A stretch of 49,556 bases of DNA. Source: Desulfuromonas sp. TF (GTDB lineage Bacteria; Desulfobacterota; Desulfuromonadia; Desulfuromonadales; ATBO01). A program made the position numbers and the translations under genes. Below the pieces are notes generated by a model, which saw only the letters and a list, made by a program, of their open reading frames with translations, was not told the DNA's origin and did no database searches. The stretch lies in NCBI RefSeq assembly GCF_000472285.1, contig NZ_KI421412.1, positions 1-49,556 of the forward strand, read 5' to 3'. Shown piece after piece: positions 8,942-17,673 of the stretch (within the stretch, counting starts at the first letter, position 1; each line of letters opens with the position of its first letter).

Positions 8942-10570
8942 ATGAAAAGACGTGATTTCATAAAATTCACCTCAACGGGGCTGGCCGTCGTGGCGGTCGG
9001 CACCATGGCCGAGTGGCCGGCCTTCTGGGGCGCCGGGCAAGCCCATGCGGCGACCCTGCCCGGCCGTGGCGTGGTCCGGCTGGAAATGGCCGAGATCCAA
9101 GCCGAAATGGTCGACCTGCGCGCGGTGCCCATGTGGTCCTTCCGCCTGACCACGGGCGACCGCGACCGGGACGAGGCGCACATCGCCGCCAACCCCTACG
9201 ACTCCCCCTACATTCCACGCATCCCAGGCCTGACCCTTGTGGCCCTGGCGGGAGACCGGGTTCGACTGCGCATCGCCAATGACATCAACCGCGGAGGCGA
9301 CATCAAGCGGTTCGCCATCCCCGGCGTGCCCCTCACCGTCGACGGAGAGCAGGTCCAGCAGGTGAGCATCGAGCGGGGAGAAGACGACGTGGAGATCGAG
9401 TTCACCGCGCCGGCGCCCGGAACGTACGTCTATCTCGATCCGACCAACGCTCCCGTCAACCGAATGATGGGTCTGCACGGCGTGCTGGTGGTGCTCCCCC
9501 ACCCCGTGGGGGCCAACGGCTCTCCCTACGACGCTCCGACTCAGAACGTGCGGCAGCTCTTCGAAGACCTCGGTCGTGCGCCTCATTTCCCGGGCCATCC
9601 CTGGAACGGCGAGCGCAACGCCGTCTGGGTGACCAACACCATCGATCCCGACAAATGCGAGCAGGTGGCCGAGACCTCCGGGACCGTTTCGTCGCAGCAG
9701 TTCCTCAGCGGCATCCTCCCCCAGTACTTCACCCTCAACGGCAAGAGCGGCTTTTTCGCCGCCCAGCACGGCCAGTCGCTCTTCCCCACGCTCAACCCCG
9801 GCGGACTGCGTGATCAGAGGCACGACGTGGAACATCTCAACTGGGCCGCGATCGAGAAGGGCATTTTCGACACCCAGTCCAATGTCGCCATCCACGGCAA
9901 TGTCGGGCAGCCCGCCGTCATCCGCTGCGTCAACGCCGGCCTCATGTGGCATTCGCTGCATATCCACGGCAACCACCTCTACCCCCTCAGCCACGCCAAC
10001 TACCTGAACGGCTCGCGCATGATTTCAAACAATCTGACCATGCTCGATGCCTGGACCCTCGCCCCCGGCGACATCAAGGACATGCTGATCCCATTCATTC
10101 AGCCGCCGGACATTCCGCCAGCCAAGTGGCCGCCGCAGCAGGAGTTCTTCCCTCTGCTCTACCCGATGCACGACCACAACGAGATCTCCAATACGGCGGC
10201 GGGGGGAAACTATCCCCATGGGCTCTCCACCCACTGGGAGATCTCCGGCCCGATGGACCCTCATAATCTGGTGATTTTCGTGGATCGCGCTGACTTGAGG
10301 GTCAGAACAGGACGCTTTGAGCTCAAGGGACGCCTCTCCAGCGTCCCCCAGAGCGGACTCACTGTCGACATCCATGCCGGCGGCGCCGATGGCGAAATCC
10401 TTCTGGAAGGCTTGCCTGTGGACAGCCAGGGACGCTGGGAGTGCCGAGGAAGGGCCCTCAAGGCCTTCTCCGGAGGCGGCTTTGTCACCGCGGTCTATCA
10501 TCGACCCGACGAAAACGGCGATCAAAGTCACGCCCGCGTATCGCGTACCGTACCCCTGCGTGCACGGTAG
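8942..10570 (+). CDS. Multicopper oxidase half 1, Tat-exported, with C-terminal surface module
   Basis: 542 residues. The N-terminus MKRRDFIKFTSTGLAVVAV is a twin-arginine signal with likely cleavage after AHA. A first cupredoxin-like domain (about 45-190) has no evident copper ligands. A second (about 290-440) has WHSLHIHGNH (His337, His340, His342), like the third HxH motif of multicopper oxidases, and MHDHNE (His410, His412), like the fourth but without the type-1 copper cysteine. Residues about 446-542 are an extra module (RADLRVRTGRFELKG, SQGRWECRG, ending VPLRAR) also found at the C-terminus of the secreted proteins at 6894 and 15302. The other two HxH motifs and the cysteine are in the next gene 38 bp on, so this is probably one subunit of a heteromeric oxidase. 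Confidence 0.9.
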   Translation: MKRRDFIKFTSTGLAVVAVGTMAEWPAFWGAGQAHAATLPGRGVVRLEMAEIQAEMVDLRAVPMWSFRLTTGDRDRDEAHIAANPYDSPYIPRIPGLTLVALAGDRVRLRIANDINRGGDIKRFAIPGVPLTVDGEQVQQVSIERGEDDVEIEFTAPAPGTYVYLDPTNAPVNRMMGLHGVLVVLPHPVGANGSPYDAPTQNVRQLFEDLGRAPHFPGHPWNGERNAVWVTNTIDPDKCEQVAETSGTVSSQQFLSGILPQYFTLNGKSGFFAAQHGQSLFPTLNPGGLRDQRHDVEHLNWAAIEKGIFDTQSNVAIHGNVGQPAVIRCVNAGLMWHSLHIHGNHLYPLSHANYLNGSRMISNNLTMLDAWTLAPGDIKDMLIPFIQPPDIPPAKWPPQQEFFPLLYPMHDHNEISNTAAGGNYPHGLSTHWEISGPMDPHNLVIFVDRADLRVRTGRFELKGRLSSVPQSGLTVDIHAGGADGEILLEGLPVDSQGRWECRGRALKAFSGGGFVTAVYHRPDENGDQSHARVSRTVPLRAR

Positions 10571-10608
10571 GCACCCGGAAGTTTTCAAAAGACCAAGGAG
10601 GATGATTC

Positions 10609-11895
10609 ATGGCGAATGACATAGATTTCATCGGGCGCGACCTCGGCACCCCTTTCAACCCTGAAGATACCCTGGAACAGCGGGACTGGGACGATTGGAC
10701 CGTCCCTCCGACCGCCGGACAGCTAGCCGAAGACCTGCAGGGGCTGACCCCCATGAGTCGTGCGGTGCGCATGCTCGATCCCGCGCTGGTGGCGGGGCTG
10801 CCGCTCATCGACGCCGAAAACGAAAATGAGGCCCTGGATTTGGACCTCCCCACCCCCGACGAGGTGACGCCGGACCGCTCCTTCGAACGCCGGGGAATCC
10901 ACGACAGCATCGACCTTCCCCTCATTGTCCCCGGCCTCGGGCCCGTCAATATGTGGAGTTTCCGCGACAACCTCGACGGCACCTCCTCCTGGCCGGCCAA
11001 GACCATCCGCGTCAAGGAGGGCGAAGTCATCCACAGCCGCATGTCCAACCGGCGCGGTCCGCATACCATTCATCACCACGGCATCGAGCCGACGCCGATG
11101 AACGACGGCGTGGGGCATCTCACCATGGATATCGGCGGCGGCCTCCGCTACAAGTACCAGTGGCTGGCCGGAGAGTCGGGGACCTACTTCTACCACTGCC
11201 ACGTCAACACCGTGCTGCACTTCGAGATGGGGATGTACGGCATGCTCATCATCGATCCCGACGTCCCCGGGGCTCCCTTCACCGATGGCGGGCCGGGAGC
11301 CGTGATGATGCGTGACGAACCGGTCTCCTATGATGTCGAAGCCATCTGGGTCCCGGACGATATCGACCGACGCTGGCATATCCTCAACCAGCCCAACTAC
11401 CACGAGCGGGCCGGGATCGTGCGAGGTGAGTTCGTTTCGATAAACAATCCGGTAAACCCCCGGCTGCACGATTTCAACCCCGATGTCTTCGTCGTCTCGG
11501 GCGTGGCGGCACCCTTCGGACAGGACGGGGCCCTTCTCTCCGGCGCCCAGGCCACCGCGACCCTGGGGGACAAAGTGCTGGTCCGAGCCCTGAACGCCGC
11601 CTACTGCACCACCCGCTGGCGCTTCCCCGCCACCGTGCAGGGGACGGTGGTGGCGGTGGACGGCCGGACTCTGGGGCGCTCCCCCTTCGGCCGGTATTCG
11701 GAGCCATACTCGCTGGCCAGCATCAACCACCAGTTCGAGCTCACCACCGCTCAGCGATGGGACATTCTCATCGACACGGGGACCGCCTCCCGACTCGGCC
11801 AGCATGTGGTGGAAGTGGACTTCCTCCACTGGTACACGAAAAACCGACTATTTACGGTGCGCATGCCTATCCAGGTCAACTCGGCCGGGGCGTAA
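10609..11895 (+). CDS. Multicopper oxidase half 2, type-1 copper subunit without signal peptide
   Basis: 428 residues with a good ribosome site (AAGGAGGATGATTC before ATG). The N-terminus (MANDIDFIGRDLG) is hydrophilic and has no signal peptide. The first cupredoxin domain has HTIHHHGIEP (His155-157), the HxHG motif, and FYHCHVNTVLHFEMGMYG (His196, Cys197, His198, His204, Met209), an HCH type-1 copper motif placed where classical enzymes have the second, cysteine-free motif. A second cupredoxin-like domain (about 290-420) lacks HxH motifs. The HCHxNTVLHFEMGM pattern resembles MofA/MnxG-class enzymes as I recall them. It complements the two HxH motifs of the preceding protein. Export probably occurs by hitch-hiking with that Tat substrate. 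Substrate unknown. Confidence 0.9.
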   Translation: MANDIDFIGRDLGTPFNPEDTLEQRDWDDWTVPPTAGQLAEDLQGLTPMSRAVRMLDPALVAGLPLIDAENENEALDLDLPTPDEVTPDRSFERRGIHDSIDLPLIVPGLGPVNMWSFRDNLDGTSSWPAKTIRVKEGEVIHSRMSNRRGPHTIHHHGIEPTPMNDGVGHLTMDIGGGLRYKYQWLAGESGTYFYHCHVNTVLHFEMGMYGMLIIDPDVPGAPFTDGGPGAVMMRDEPVSYDVEAIWVPDDIDRRWHILNQPNYHERAGIVRGEFVSINNPVNPRLHDFNPDVFVVSGVAAPFGQDGALLSGAQATATLGDKVLVRALNAAYCTTRWRFPATVQGTVVAVDGRTLGRSPFGRYSEPYSLASINHQFELTTAQRWDILIDTGTASRLGQHVVEVDFLHWYTKNRLFTVRMPIQVNSAGA

Positions 11896-11924
11896 TTGGA
11901 AGTCTTTCCAGAGGATACTATTTG

Positions 11925-13919
11925 ATGAAAGCAGTTCTTCGAACCGTTCTTCCAGTTCTCCTGCTGTCGATGCTGGCGGCTCCGGCCCCGGCGGCCGACC
12001 CCGTGCCTCTGAGTCAGGTGCCGGTGCCCGAGCCGGTCAACCTGGGTCGCTTCGTCCAGGACCGCAATGCCGCCATCCGCCTGGGAAAGGCCCTGTTCTG
12101 GGATATGCAGGTGGGAAGTGACGGGCGGACCGCCTGCGCAAGCTGCCATTTCCATGCCGGTACCGACAACCGAACCCGCAACACCCTGCATGCCGGCATC
12201 AACGGGAGTTTCGATGAGGGCAGCGGCTCTAATGCCGACCTGACTTTGGTTGACTTTCCCTTTGTTGCCTTCGCCGATCCCGAAGACCGCTCATCGGCCA
12301 GAACCGTTCGTGACGACCGCGTCGGCGCCCAGGGGGTGAATAAGACCCGGTTTCTAGGGGTTGGTTCCGGACAGGCCGCAGAACCGGGGCGCATCGTTCG
12401 CGATCCCGATTTTACCAGGAATGGCCGCAACGTTCGCCAGGCCACCGGACGCAACGCACCGAGCGTCATCAACGCCGTCTTCAACTTCGCCAACTTCCTG
12501 GATGGGCGCGCCAACCATTTCTTCAATGGCGTGGATCCTTTCGGGCCCATGAATTCCGAGGCGAGGGTTTATATCAACACCGGCAATGGACTGGCGCTCC
12601 TCGACATGGTCGACCTTCGGCTGGATGCTCAGGGACAGGCGACCAATCCCTACGCCCTGAACAACGCCAGCCTTGCCTCTCAGGCCACGGGTCCGGTGCT
12701 CTCCGATGTCGAGATGTCCTGGATCGGGCGCACCTGGCCCGAAGTCGGTCGCAAGATGCTGAGCCTTCGCCCTCTGGCGGCCCAGGAGGTCCATCCCCAG
12801 GACAGCCGTCTGCAATTTCTGCGGCAAGGCAGCGGAAAAGGGCTGAGCACCACCTACGACGCCATGATTCGCGCCGCCTTCCGGACCGAGTTCTGGAACA
12901 GCGCCGCCACCGTGGACGGCTTCAGCCAGATGGAGAACAACTTCTCCCTCTTCTTCGGCCTCGCCCTTCAGCTCTATCAGGCGACCCTCATATCCGACCA
13001 GACCCCTTTCGACAGGTTCCTGCAGGGGGATACTCTGGCCATGAGCGAGAGCGCCCAGCGCGGCTGGAGCGTCTTTTCCGGCGGCGGCAAATGTCTCGAC
13101 TGCCATGTCGGGGCCGAACTCACGGGCGCTTCGGTCTCTTTTGCCCGCGCCGAAGGGGAGCCGGGACTCGTCGAACTGATGACGATGGCTGACGGTCTTC
13201 AGGCCAATTACGACATCGGCTTCTACAACATCGGTGTAACCCCCACAGAGGACGATCCCGGACGAGGCGGCACGGCCCCGTTTTCCATGGCCAACGGTGA
13301 ACCCATGCCCCTGTCCTTCACCGGGCAGCATTTCGCCGGAGAAGCCAACCTGGGCTTTACCCCCATCGCCCAGCCTGGGTGCATCAACGACTTCTTTGCC
13401 GATCCGCCGAATATCTGCCCGGATGCCGAAGACATCAATTCCCGACAGGCCGCCGATGGGGCTTTCAAGACCCCGGGCCTGCGCAACGTGGAGCTCACCG
13501 GCCCCTACATGCACAACGGCGGCATGCTCTCCCTGATGCAGGTGGTCAACTTCTATGCGAGAGGGGGGAATTTCCACGACGAAAATCTCGCCGATCTTGA
13601 TCCTGCCATCGCCGCCACGGGAACCCTGATTGGAAATGAAGAACGGAAGGCAGAGCTGGTGGATTTCCTGCTGGCGCTGACCGACGAAAGAGTCCGGTGG
13701 GAGAGGGCGCCTTTTGACCACCCCCAGCTCCTGATTCCGGACGGTCACGACAACCGGATCGAGGGGAACCCCAAGCGCACCCGGGTCCTGTCCGATCGGC
13801 TGCGGGAGATCCCCGCCGTCGGAGCCGGAGGACGCACCGCGGGCCAGGGGCCGCTCAAGCCCTTTCTGGCCGACAACCTGGAGGGAGCCGAACTGGAAAA
13901 CTTTCATTACAACCCTTGA
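11925..13919 (+). CDS. Di-heme cytochrome c, MauG/cytochrome-c-peroxidase superfamily, unusually long
   Basis: 664 residues with a Sec signal peptide (MKAVLRTVLPVLLLSMLAAP). Two heme c sites are visible: CASCH (Cys71, Cys74, His75) inside LGKALFWDMQVGSDG...CASCH, the family's N-terminal signature, and CLDCH (Cys390, Cys393, His394). The C-terminal signature TPGLRNVELTGPYMHNGG and FYARGGN is also typical. Ordinary bacterial cytochrome c peroxidases have roughly 320-350 residues, so this one has large insertions between and after the hemes. It begins 29 bp after the copper oxidase half 2. It may pass electrons to or from the copper enzyme, reduce peroxide, or oxidatively modify a partner as MauG does; sequence alone does not decide. 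Confidence 0.92.
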   Translation: MKAVLRTVLPVLLLSMLAAPAPAADPVPLSQVPVPEPVNLGRFVQDRNAAIRLGKALFWDMQVGSDGRTACASCHFHAGTDNRTRNTLHAGINGSFDEGSGSNADLTLVDFPFVAFADPEDRSSARTVRDDRVGAQGVNKTRFLGVGSGQAAEPGRIVRDPDFTRNGRNVRQATGRNAPSVINAVFNFANFLDGRANHFFNGVDPFGPMNSEARVYINTGNGLALLDMVDLRLDAQGQATNPYALNNASLASQATGPVLSDVEMSWIGRTWPEVGRKMLSLRPLAAQEVHPQDSRLQFLRQGSGKGLSTTYDAMIRAAFRTEFWNSAATVDGFSQMENNFSLFFGLALQLYQATLISDQTPFDRFLQGDTLAMSESAQRGWSVFSGGGKCLDCHVGAELTGASVSFARAEGEPGLVELMTMADGLQANYDIGFYNIGVTPTEDDPGRGGTAPFSMANGEPMPLSFTGQHFAGEANLGFTPIAQPGCINDFFADPPNICPDAEDINSRQAADGAFKTPGLRNVELTGPYMHNGGMLSLMQVVNFYARGGNFHDENLADLDPAIAATGTLIGNEERKAELVDFLLALTDERVRWERAPFDHPQLLIPDGHDNRIEGNPKRTRVLSDRLREIPAVGAGGRTAGQGPLKPFLADNLEGAELENFHYNP

Positions 13920-13979
13920 TAGATGAGACAGCTGTTGTTCGGAACACATATTCAGATTCACGGAAAGAGGGAGGACCTT

Positions 13980-15149
13980 ATGAAACGTTTTAAACTTCTT
14001 ATGCTGATCGGCCTCGTGACGGCCCTGGCGTTCGGGCTTCCGGGATGCAGTGGCGGTGGAGGAGGCAGTGACAGTGGTGCTGCGAATCCCGCCGGCAACA
14101 GCGACAGCGACGGCGACGGTATCCCGAACAGCGATGATACTCTTCCGAACGACGACACCCGTTTCGCCGCCTTCACCCGGATTCTGCTCGACACCCTGGA
14201 CGGCGTGTTCAGCACCGGCGTCGACATCAACGACAACGATCAGGTGGTCGGCTTGGCAGATGACGGAACCTCGATCAAGGGTGTGCGCTGGGCTGTCGAT
14301 GCGGACGCCGGGACGGCCGGTGCTCCCGCAGTGCTCGCCCCCATCGGTGAAAACGATTACAGCGCCGCCTACGGCAACAACGACACCGGGGTTGCTGTCG
14401 GCGAATCGGAGAAGGACGGATCCGACTTCGTGGCGGTCCTCTGGGGCGCCGGCGAAACGACACCCGCGGAGTTGAGCCTTTCCGGCGGCTTCGGGCCGAC
14501 GAGCGCAGCCTACGCCATCAATAATGAGGGTCAGATCGTCGGCGAGGCCCTGACCGACAGCGGCCTGGTCGCGGTGTTGTGGAACGCCGGCGGCGCCGAC
14601 CCGGTCTCCCTGGGCACCCTCGGCGGCGCCTTCAGCGCGGCCTACCATATCAGCGACAACGGACTGATCGTCGGAGAAGCCGAGCTGGAAAATGGCAACA
14701 CCTCCGCCGTGGTCTGGATGGTCGATGCGACCGGAGCGATCACCCATGGCCCCATCGCCCTGGGAACCGCCGGCGACGATTTCATCTCCAGCATCGCCTT
14801 CGGCGTGGACAACTTCGGCCGGGTGTCGGGCGAATCCGAAACAGCGGACGGTGAAATCCACGCCACCCTGTGGACCCTCGATCCCGCCACGCTCGTCCCC
14901 TCCGAAATCGCCGATCTCGGCGTCGCCGGAGCCGACAGCAGCGCCTACGCCGTCAACGAATCCGGCCGTATCGCCGGGTGGGACGGCCGCGACGGGGTCT
15001 CCCTGGCCAGCGTCTGGGATACCCGCAACACCTCCTTGGTTGACCTCATCCTGGAAGAGGGCAGCTTCAGCCAGGCGTACGGCCTGAACGAACAAAACCT
15101 GACCGTCGGTGTCTCTGCCGGTCAGGCCTTCGTAGCGGTGCCGCAGTAA
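13980..15149 (+). CDS. HAF-repeat outer-membrane lipoprotein with TSP3-like calcium motif
   Basis: 389 residues. The lipobox GLPGC follows a hydrophobic signal, so the mature protein starts at a lipidated cysteine followed by a Gly/Ser-rich linker. DSDGDGIPNSDDTLPND is a thrombospondin type-3-like calcium-binding segment. From about residue 75 onward six or seven repeats of about 45-50 residues follow, each with a core like AYAINNEGQIVGEA and a later LW or VW (AYGNNDTGVAVGES, AYHISDNGLIVGEA, AYAVNESGRIAGW). This is the HAF-type extracellular repeat, probably a beta-propeller-like fold. It is paralogous to the lipoprotein at 17674. GAGGGAGG precedes the ATG. Confidence 0.88.
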   Translation: MKRFKLLMLIGLVTALAFGLPGCSGGGGGSDSGAANPAGNSDSDGDGIPNSDDTLPNDDTRFAAFTRILLDTLDGVFSTGVDINDNDQVVGLADDGTSIKGVRWAVDADAGTAGAPAVLAPIGENDYSAAYGNNDTGVAVGESEKDGSDFVAVLWGAGETTPAELSLSGGFGPTSAAYAINNEGQIVGEALTDSGLVAVLWNAGGADPVSLGTLGGAFSAAYHISDNGLIVGEAELENGNTSAVVWMVDATGAITHGPIALGTAGDDFISSIAFGVDNFGRVSGESETADGEIHATLWTLDPATLVPSEIADLGVAGADSSAYAVNESGRIAGWDGRDGVSLASVWDTRNTSLVDLILEEGSFSQAYGLNEQNLTVGVSAGQAFVAVPQ

Positions 15150-15165
15150 TAACAGTTCAAAAAGG

Positions 15166-15188
15166 GTCGCGGATGCGTCATCCGCGAC
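15166..15188 (+). other. Perfect 10-bp stem-loop in the operon spacer
   Basis: GTCGCGGATG and CATCCGCGAC flank a 3-nt loop, with no T-run afterwards. It lies in the 152-bp spacer between the lipoprotein and the second large secreted protein. It is probably an RNA-stability or processing element rather than an intrinsic terminator. Confidence 0.6.
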
Positions 15189-15210
15189 TCAGTCAGTCGG
15201 GGGTCTCGGC

Positions 15211-15240
15211 CCCGCCCGGCGATGTCGATGCCGAGGCGGG
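15211..15240 (+). other. Second GC-rich stem-loop in the operon spacer
   Basis: CCCGCCCGGC pairs with GCCGAGGCGGG (one bulged A) around a 9-nt loop, 22 bp after the first hairpin and about 60 bp before the next start codon. No T-run follows. Confidence 0.5.
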
Positions 15241-15301
15241 CCGTCAAACCTCTCAATCCTTTTACAGGGAAAATGAAGGTTTCAGGAAAGGAGAAATACA
15301 G

Positions 15302-17659
15302 ATGGTGAAGAGATTTCTTTCAATTATGGCGGTACTGCTCTTTGTAGCACTCGCCGCCCCGTCGGCCTGGTCGGCTCTGGCAGACCTGGGTACCCCCATC
15401 GACCCCCACGGCTACCCGGTCTGGTATGAGGACGCCGCAGGTCTGCAACTGGAGCTTTGCGTCCCTCCGCCCGCCGGCAACGCCTCCCGGCCGGACCTGT
15501 GCATTGGTGATCCCCTTGAACTGGATGAAAACGGTGATCCGATCAATCCCCTGGTTCTCACCGGCGAGAGTTTCTGGTGGCTGGCGGAAACAGCTATCGA
15601 CGTCCCCGGCGGCAAGGCTCAGCTGACTCTGGCCGTCGAGGCCACCTTCGGTGGGGCCGAGGCCCCGATCGACGGGCAGCAGATCTCCTTCGGCCGCACC
15701 CGCATCCGCATCGACACCCCGGTCGCCGGCACCTATACGGTGAACCACCCCTACGGCACCCAGATATTCGAGGTGGCGGATCCAGAGGAAGGGATCAACT
15801 ACACCGCCGACATCGGCGCCGCAAACTTCCTTTTCCCGGCTCTCGGCTTCCAGGGGACCCTGGCGGCTTTCGGTCCCGATGAGGTTCCCTTCCTGACATG
15901 GCCCGATTATCAGAACAATCCGTCCCTGCAGGTGCGCGGCCCTGTCGATCCCGAGAACCCCGAGGAACCCGGACCTCTCCTGGAGCAGTATGTCGGCAAC
16001 CCCAACGTCGCCAGCACCGTAGTGGGCGGTACAAACGGCAACGTCTTCCGCGTTGACGGCCCCGCGGGTTCGAACCTCGGCGGAGTGGGGATCGATTTCG
16101 TGGAGACCGACCAGTTCTTCGTCATGGGCAAGGTGTACGACACCACGGTTCCCCTCGTCGCCCATGTCTTCCCCGGCGTCCCGGAACAGAACCTTTTCGC
16201 CGTCGGCCCCGTGAACCGCGTGGACCCTTTCAACCCCGCCTCGACCGCCGAAGTCACGGGTGAAGAATTCGACTATGCCTTCGGCTACCCGCTCTGGTAT
16301 CAGGAAAAACTGCCGGTGATTGACCCGGAGACGGGAGAGCAGGCCATCGATCCTTTGACCCAGCTTCCGCTGTTTGAAGGCGGCCTGCAGCTCACCCTCT
16401 GCACCCCGGGAGACGCCATGTGCATCTCCGACCCCATCGACCCCAATGATCCGAACCAGCTCGACTTCCGCACCGGCGGCGAGAGCTTCTGGTGGTCGGC
16501 CGACGCCGTCATCGACGATCTTCCGGCCGGCCGGGCCATCCTGGTGCTGGGCCTGGAAGGAACCTTCGGCGGCGACGAATCGATCACCGACGGCGGCCAG
16601 GTCTCCTTCGGCCGGGTGCGCGTCCGCGTCGACACGGACCGTGCAGGAACCTACCGGATCACCCACCCCTACGGCGTGTTGCTTTTCGAGGACGTGCCCG
16701 TGGACGACAATGGCATCAACTACACCGCCGACATCGGCATCTTCGATTCTTCCGATCCGGACCTCGGCTTTGCTGGAACCCTGTACAGCGACATCGGCCC
16801 GACCGTCCTCAAATGGACCACCTTCGTCGATCCTGCCACACTCGAACCGGAGGCCGTTTATCCTGAACCCCTTCTGGTCACTCCCAACGCGGCCAATCCC
16901 GAGTTGAACAACTATCACGTCGGCAACCCTGGGGTCGAACATGAAGTCACGGGCAGTCCCTTCGGCACCAACTTCTTCCGCGTCGAGTACCTGAATGACG
17001 GGGACTGGGAAGTCGTGGCCGAATCTGACCTCTTCGCGGTTTCGGGCAAGCTCTACGATCCGGCGACCTTCGAGTTCTCCATCAATCCCGATGCGCCGGT
17101 GGCGGTCAACGACGCGGCAACGCTGAGTATCGCCACAGCCACTTCGGCAACGGTTAACGTCACGGCAAACGATACCTTCGCCGAGGGGGCTCTCGTTGAC
17201 ATCACCGTGCTCCCCGCCGGCGAGACCTTCGGCCCAGAGAACGGCACGGCCGTCGCCAATGATGCTGCCGGCACCGTGACCTACACCCCCAGCGCAGCGT
17301 TTGCCGCCTCTGGCGGAGTCGACACCTTCGGCTACAACATCGTCGACAGCACCGGGCTGACCTCGAACAACGCCATCGTGACCATCACGGTTGTCCCGGT
17401 GGAAACCATCACCGTCAACCGGTCGCAGTTCCGGACCCGCAATCTCAGCATCAACCTGCGGGGGACCAGCAACGTTCCGGGAAGCACCCTGACCATCCAC
17501 GCCGGAACGGCTGAAGGAGCGCTCATCGGCACGGCCCTGGTGGACGACAGAGGTCGCTGGAGCTTCCGCGGCACGTCGACGACCAACATCACCGAGGTGA
17601 CTCTTGTTTCCGACTCTCCCGACGCGACGACGGTTACCCAACCGCTCGACGTGCGCTGA
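15302..17659 (+). CDS. Large secreted protein with two copies of the operon-specific module, cadherin-like domain and shared C-terminal module
   Basis: 785 residues with a signal peptide (MVKRFLSIMAVLLFVALAAP...AWSA). Two tandem modules occupy about 36-290 (YPVWYEDAAGLQLELC, ESFWWLAETA, FGRTRIRIDTP, GTYTVNHPYG, INYTADIG) and about 328-590 (YPLWYQEKLP, LQLTLC, ESFWWSADA, FGRVRVRVDTD, GTYRITHPYG, INYTADIG). The protein at 6894 has one copy. A cadherin-like domain (APVAVNDAA, VTANDT, TYTPSAAF) spans about 597-700. The C-terminal module (VNRSQFRTRNLSINLRGTSN, DDRGRWSFRG, ending QPLDVR) matches the tails of the proteins at 6894 and 8942. No catalytic motif is visible. Probably an extracellular structural partner of the oxidase. 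GGAAAGGAG precedes the ATG at 15302. Confidence 0.9.
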   Translation: MVKRFLSIMAVLLFVALAAPSAWSALADLGTPIDPHGYPVWYEDAAGLQLELCVPPPAGNASRPDLCIGDPLELDENGDPINPLVLTGESFWWLAETAIDVPGGKAQLTLAVEATFGGAEAPIDGQQISFGRTRIRIDTPVAGTYTVNHPYGTQIFEVADPEEGINYTADIGAANFLFPALGFQGTLAAFGPDEVPFLTWPDYQNNPSLQVRGPVDPENPEEPGPLLEQYVGNPNVASTVVGGTNGNVFRVDGPAGSNLGGVGIDFVETDQFFVMGKVYDTTVPLVAHVFPGVPEQNLFAVGPVNRVDPFNPASTAEVTGEEFDYAFGYPLWYQEKLPVIDPETGEQAIDPLTQLPLFEGGLQLTLCTPGDAMCISDPIDPNDPNQLDFRTGGESFWWSADAVIDDLPAGRAILVLGLEGTFGGDESITDGGQVSFGRVRVRVDTDRAGTYRITHPYGVLLFEDVPVDDNGINYTADIGIFDSSDPDLGFAGTLYSDIGPTVLKWTTFVDPATLEPEAVYPEPLLVTPNAANPELNNYHVGNPGVEHEVTGSPFGTNFFRVEYLNDGDWEVVAESDLFAVSGKLYDPATFEFSINPDAPVAVNDAATLSIATATSATVNVTANDTFAEGALVDITVLPAGETFGPENGTAVANDAAGTVTYTPSAAFAASGGVDTFGYNIVDSTGLTSNNAIVTITVVPVETITVNRSQFRTRNLSINLRGTSNVPGSTLTIHAGTAEGALIGTALVDDRGRWSFRGTSTTNITEVTLVSDSPDATTVTQPLDVR

Positions 17660-17673
17660 TCAAGGAGGTATTG

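Noticed and set aside
12354-15095. Very long minus-strand open frame (over 900 codons) opposite the di-heme and lipoprotein genes
   Set aside because: It has no recognisable domain and lies antisense to genes with signal peptides, heme motifs and repeats; a by-product of codon bias.
15320-17641. Long minus-strand open frame opposite the large secreted protein
   Set aside because: Same reasoning: Gly/Val/Asp-rich antisense translation with no motif, and the plus strand has a signal peptide and conserved modules.
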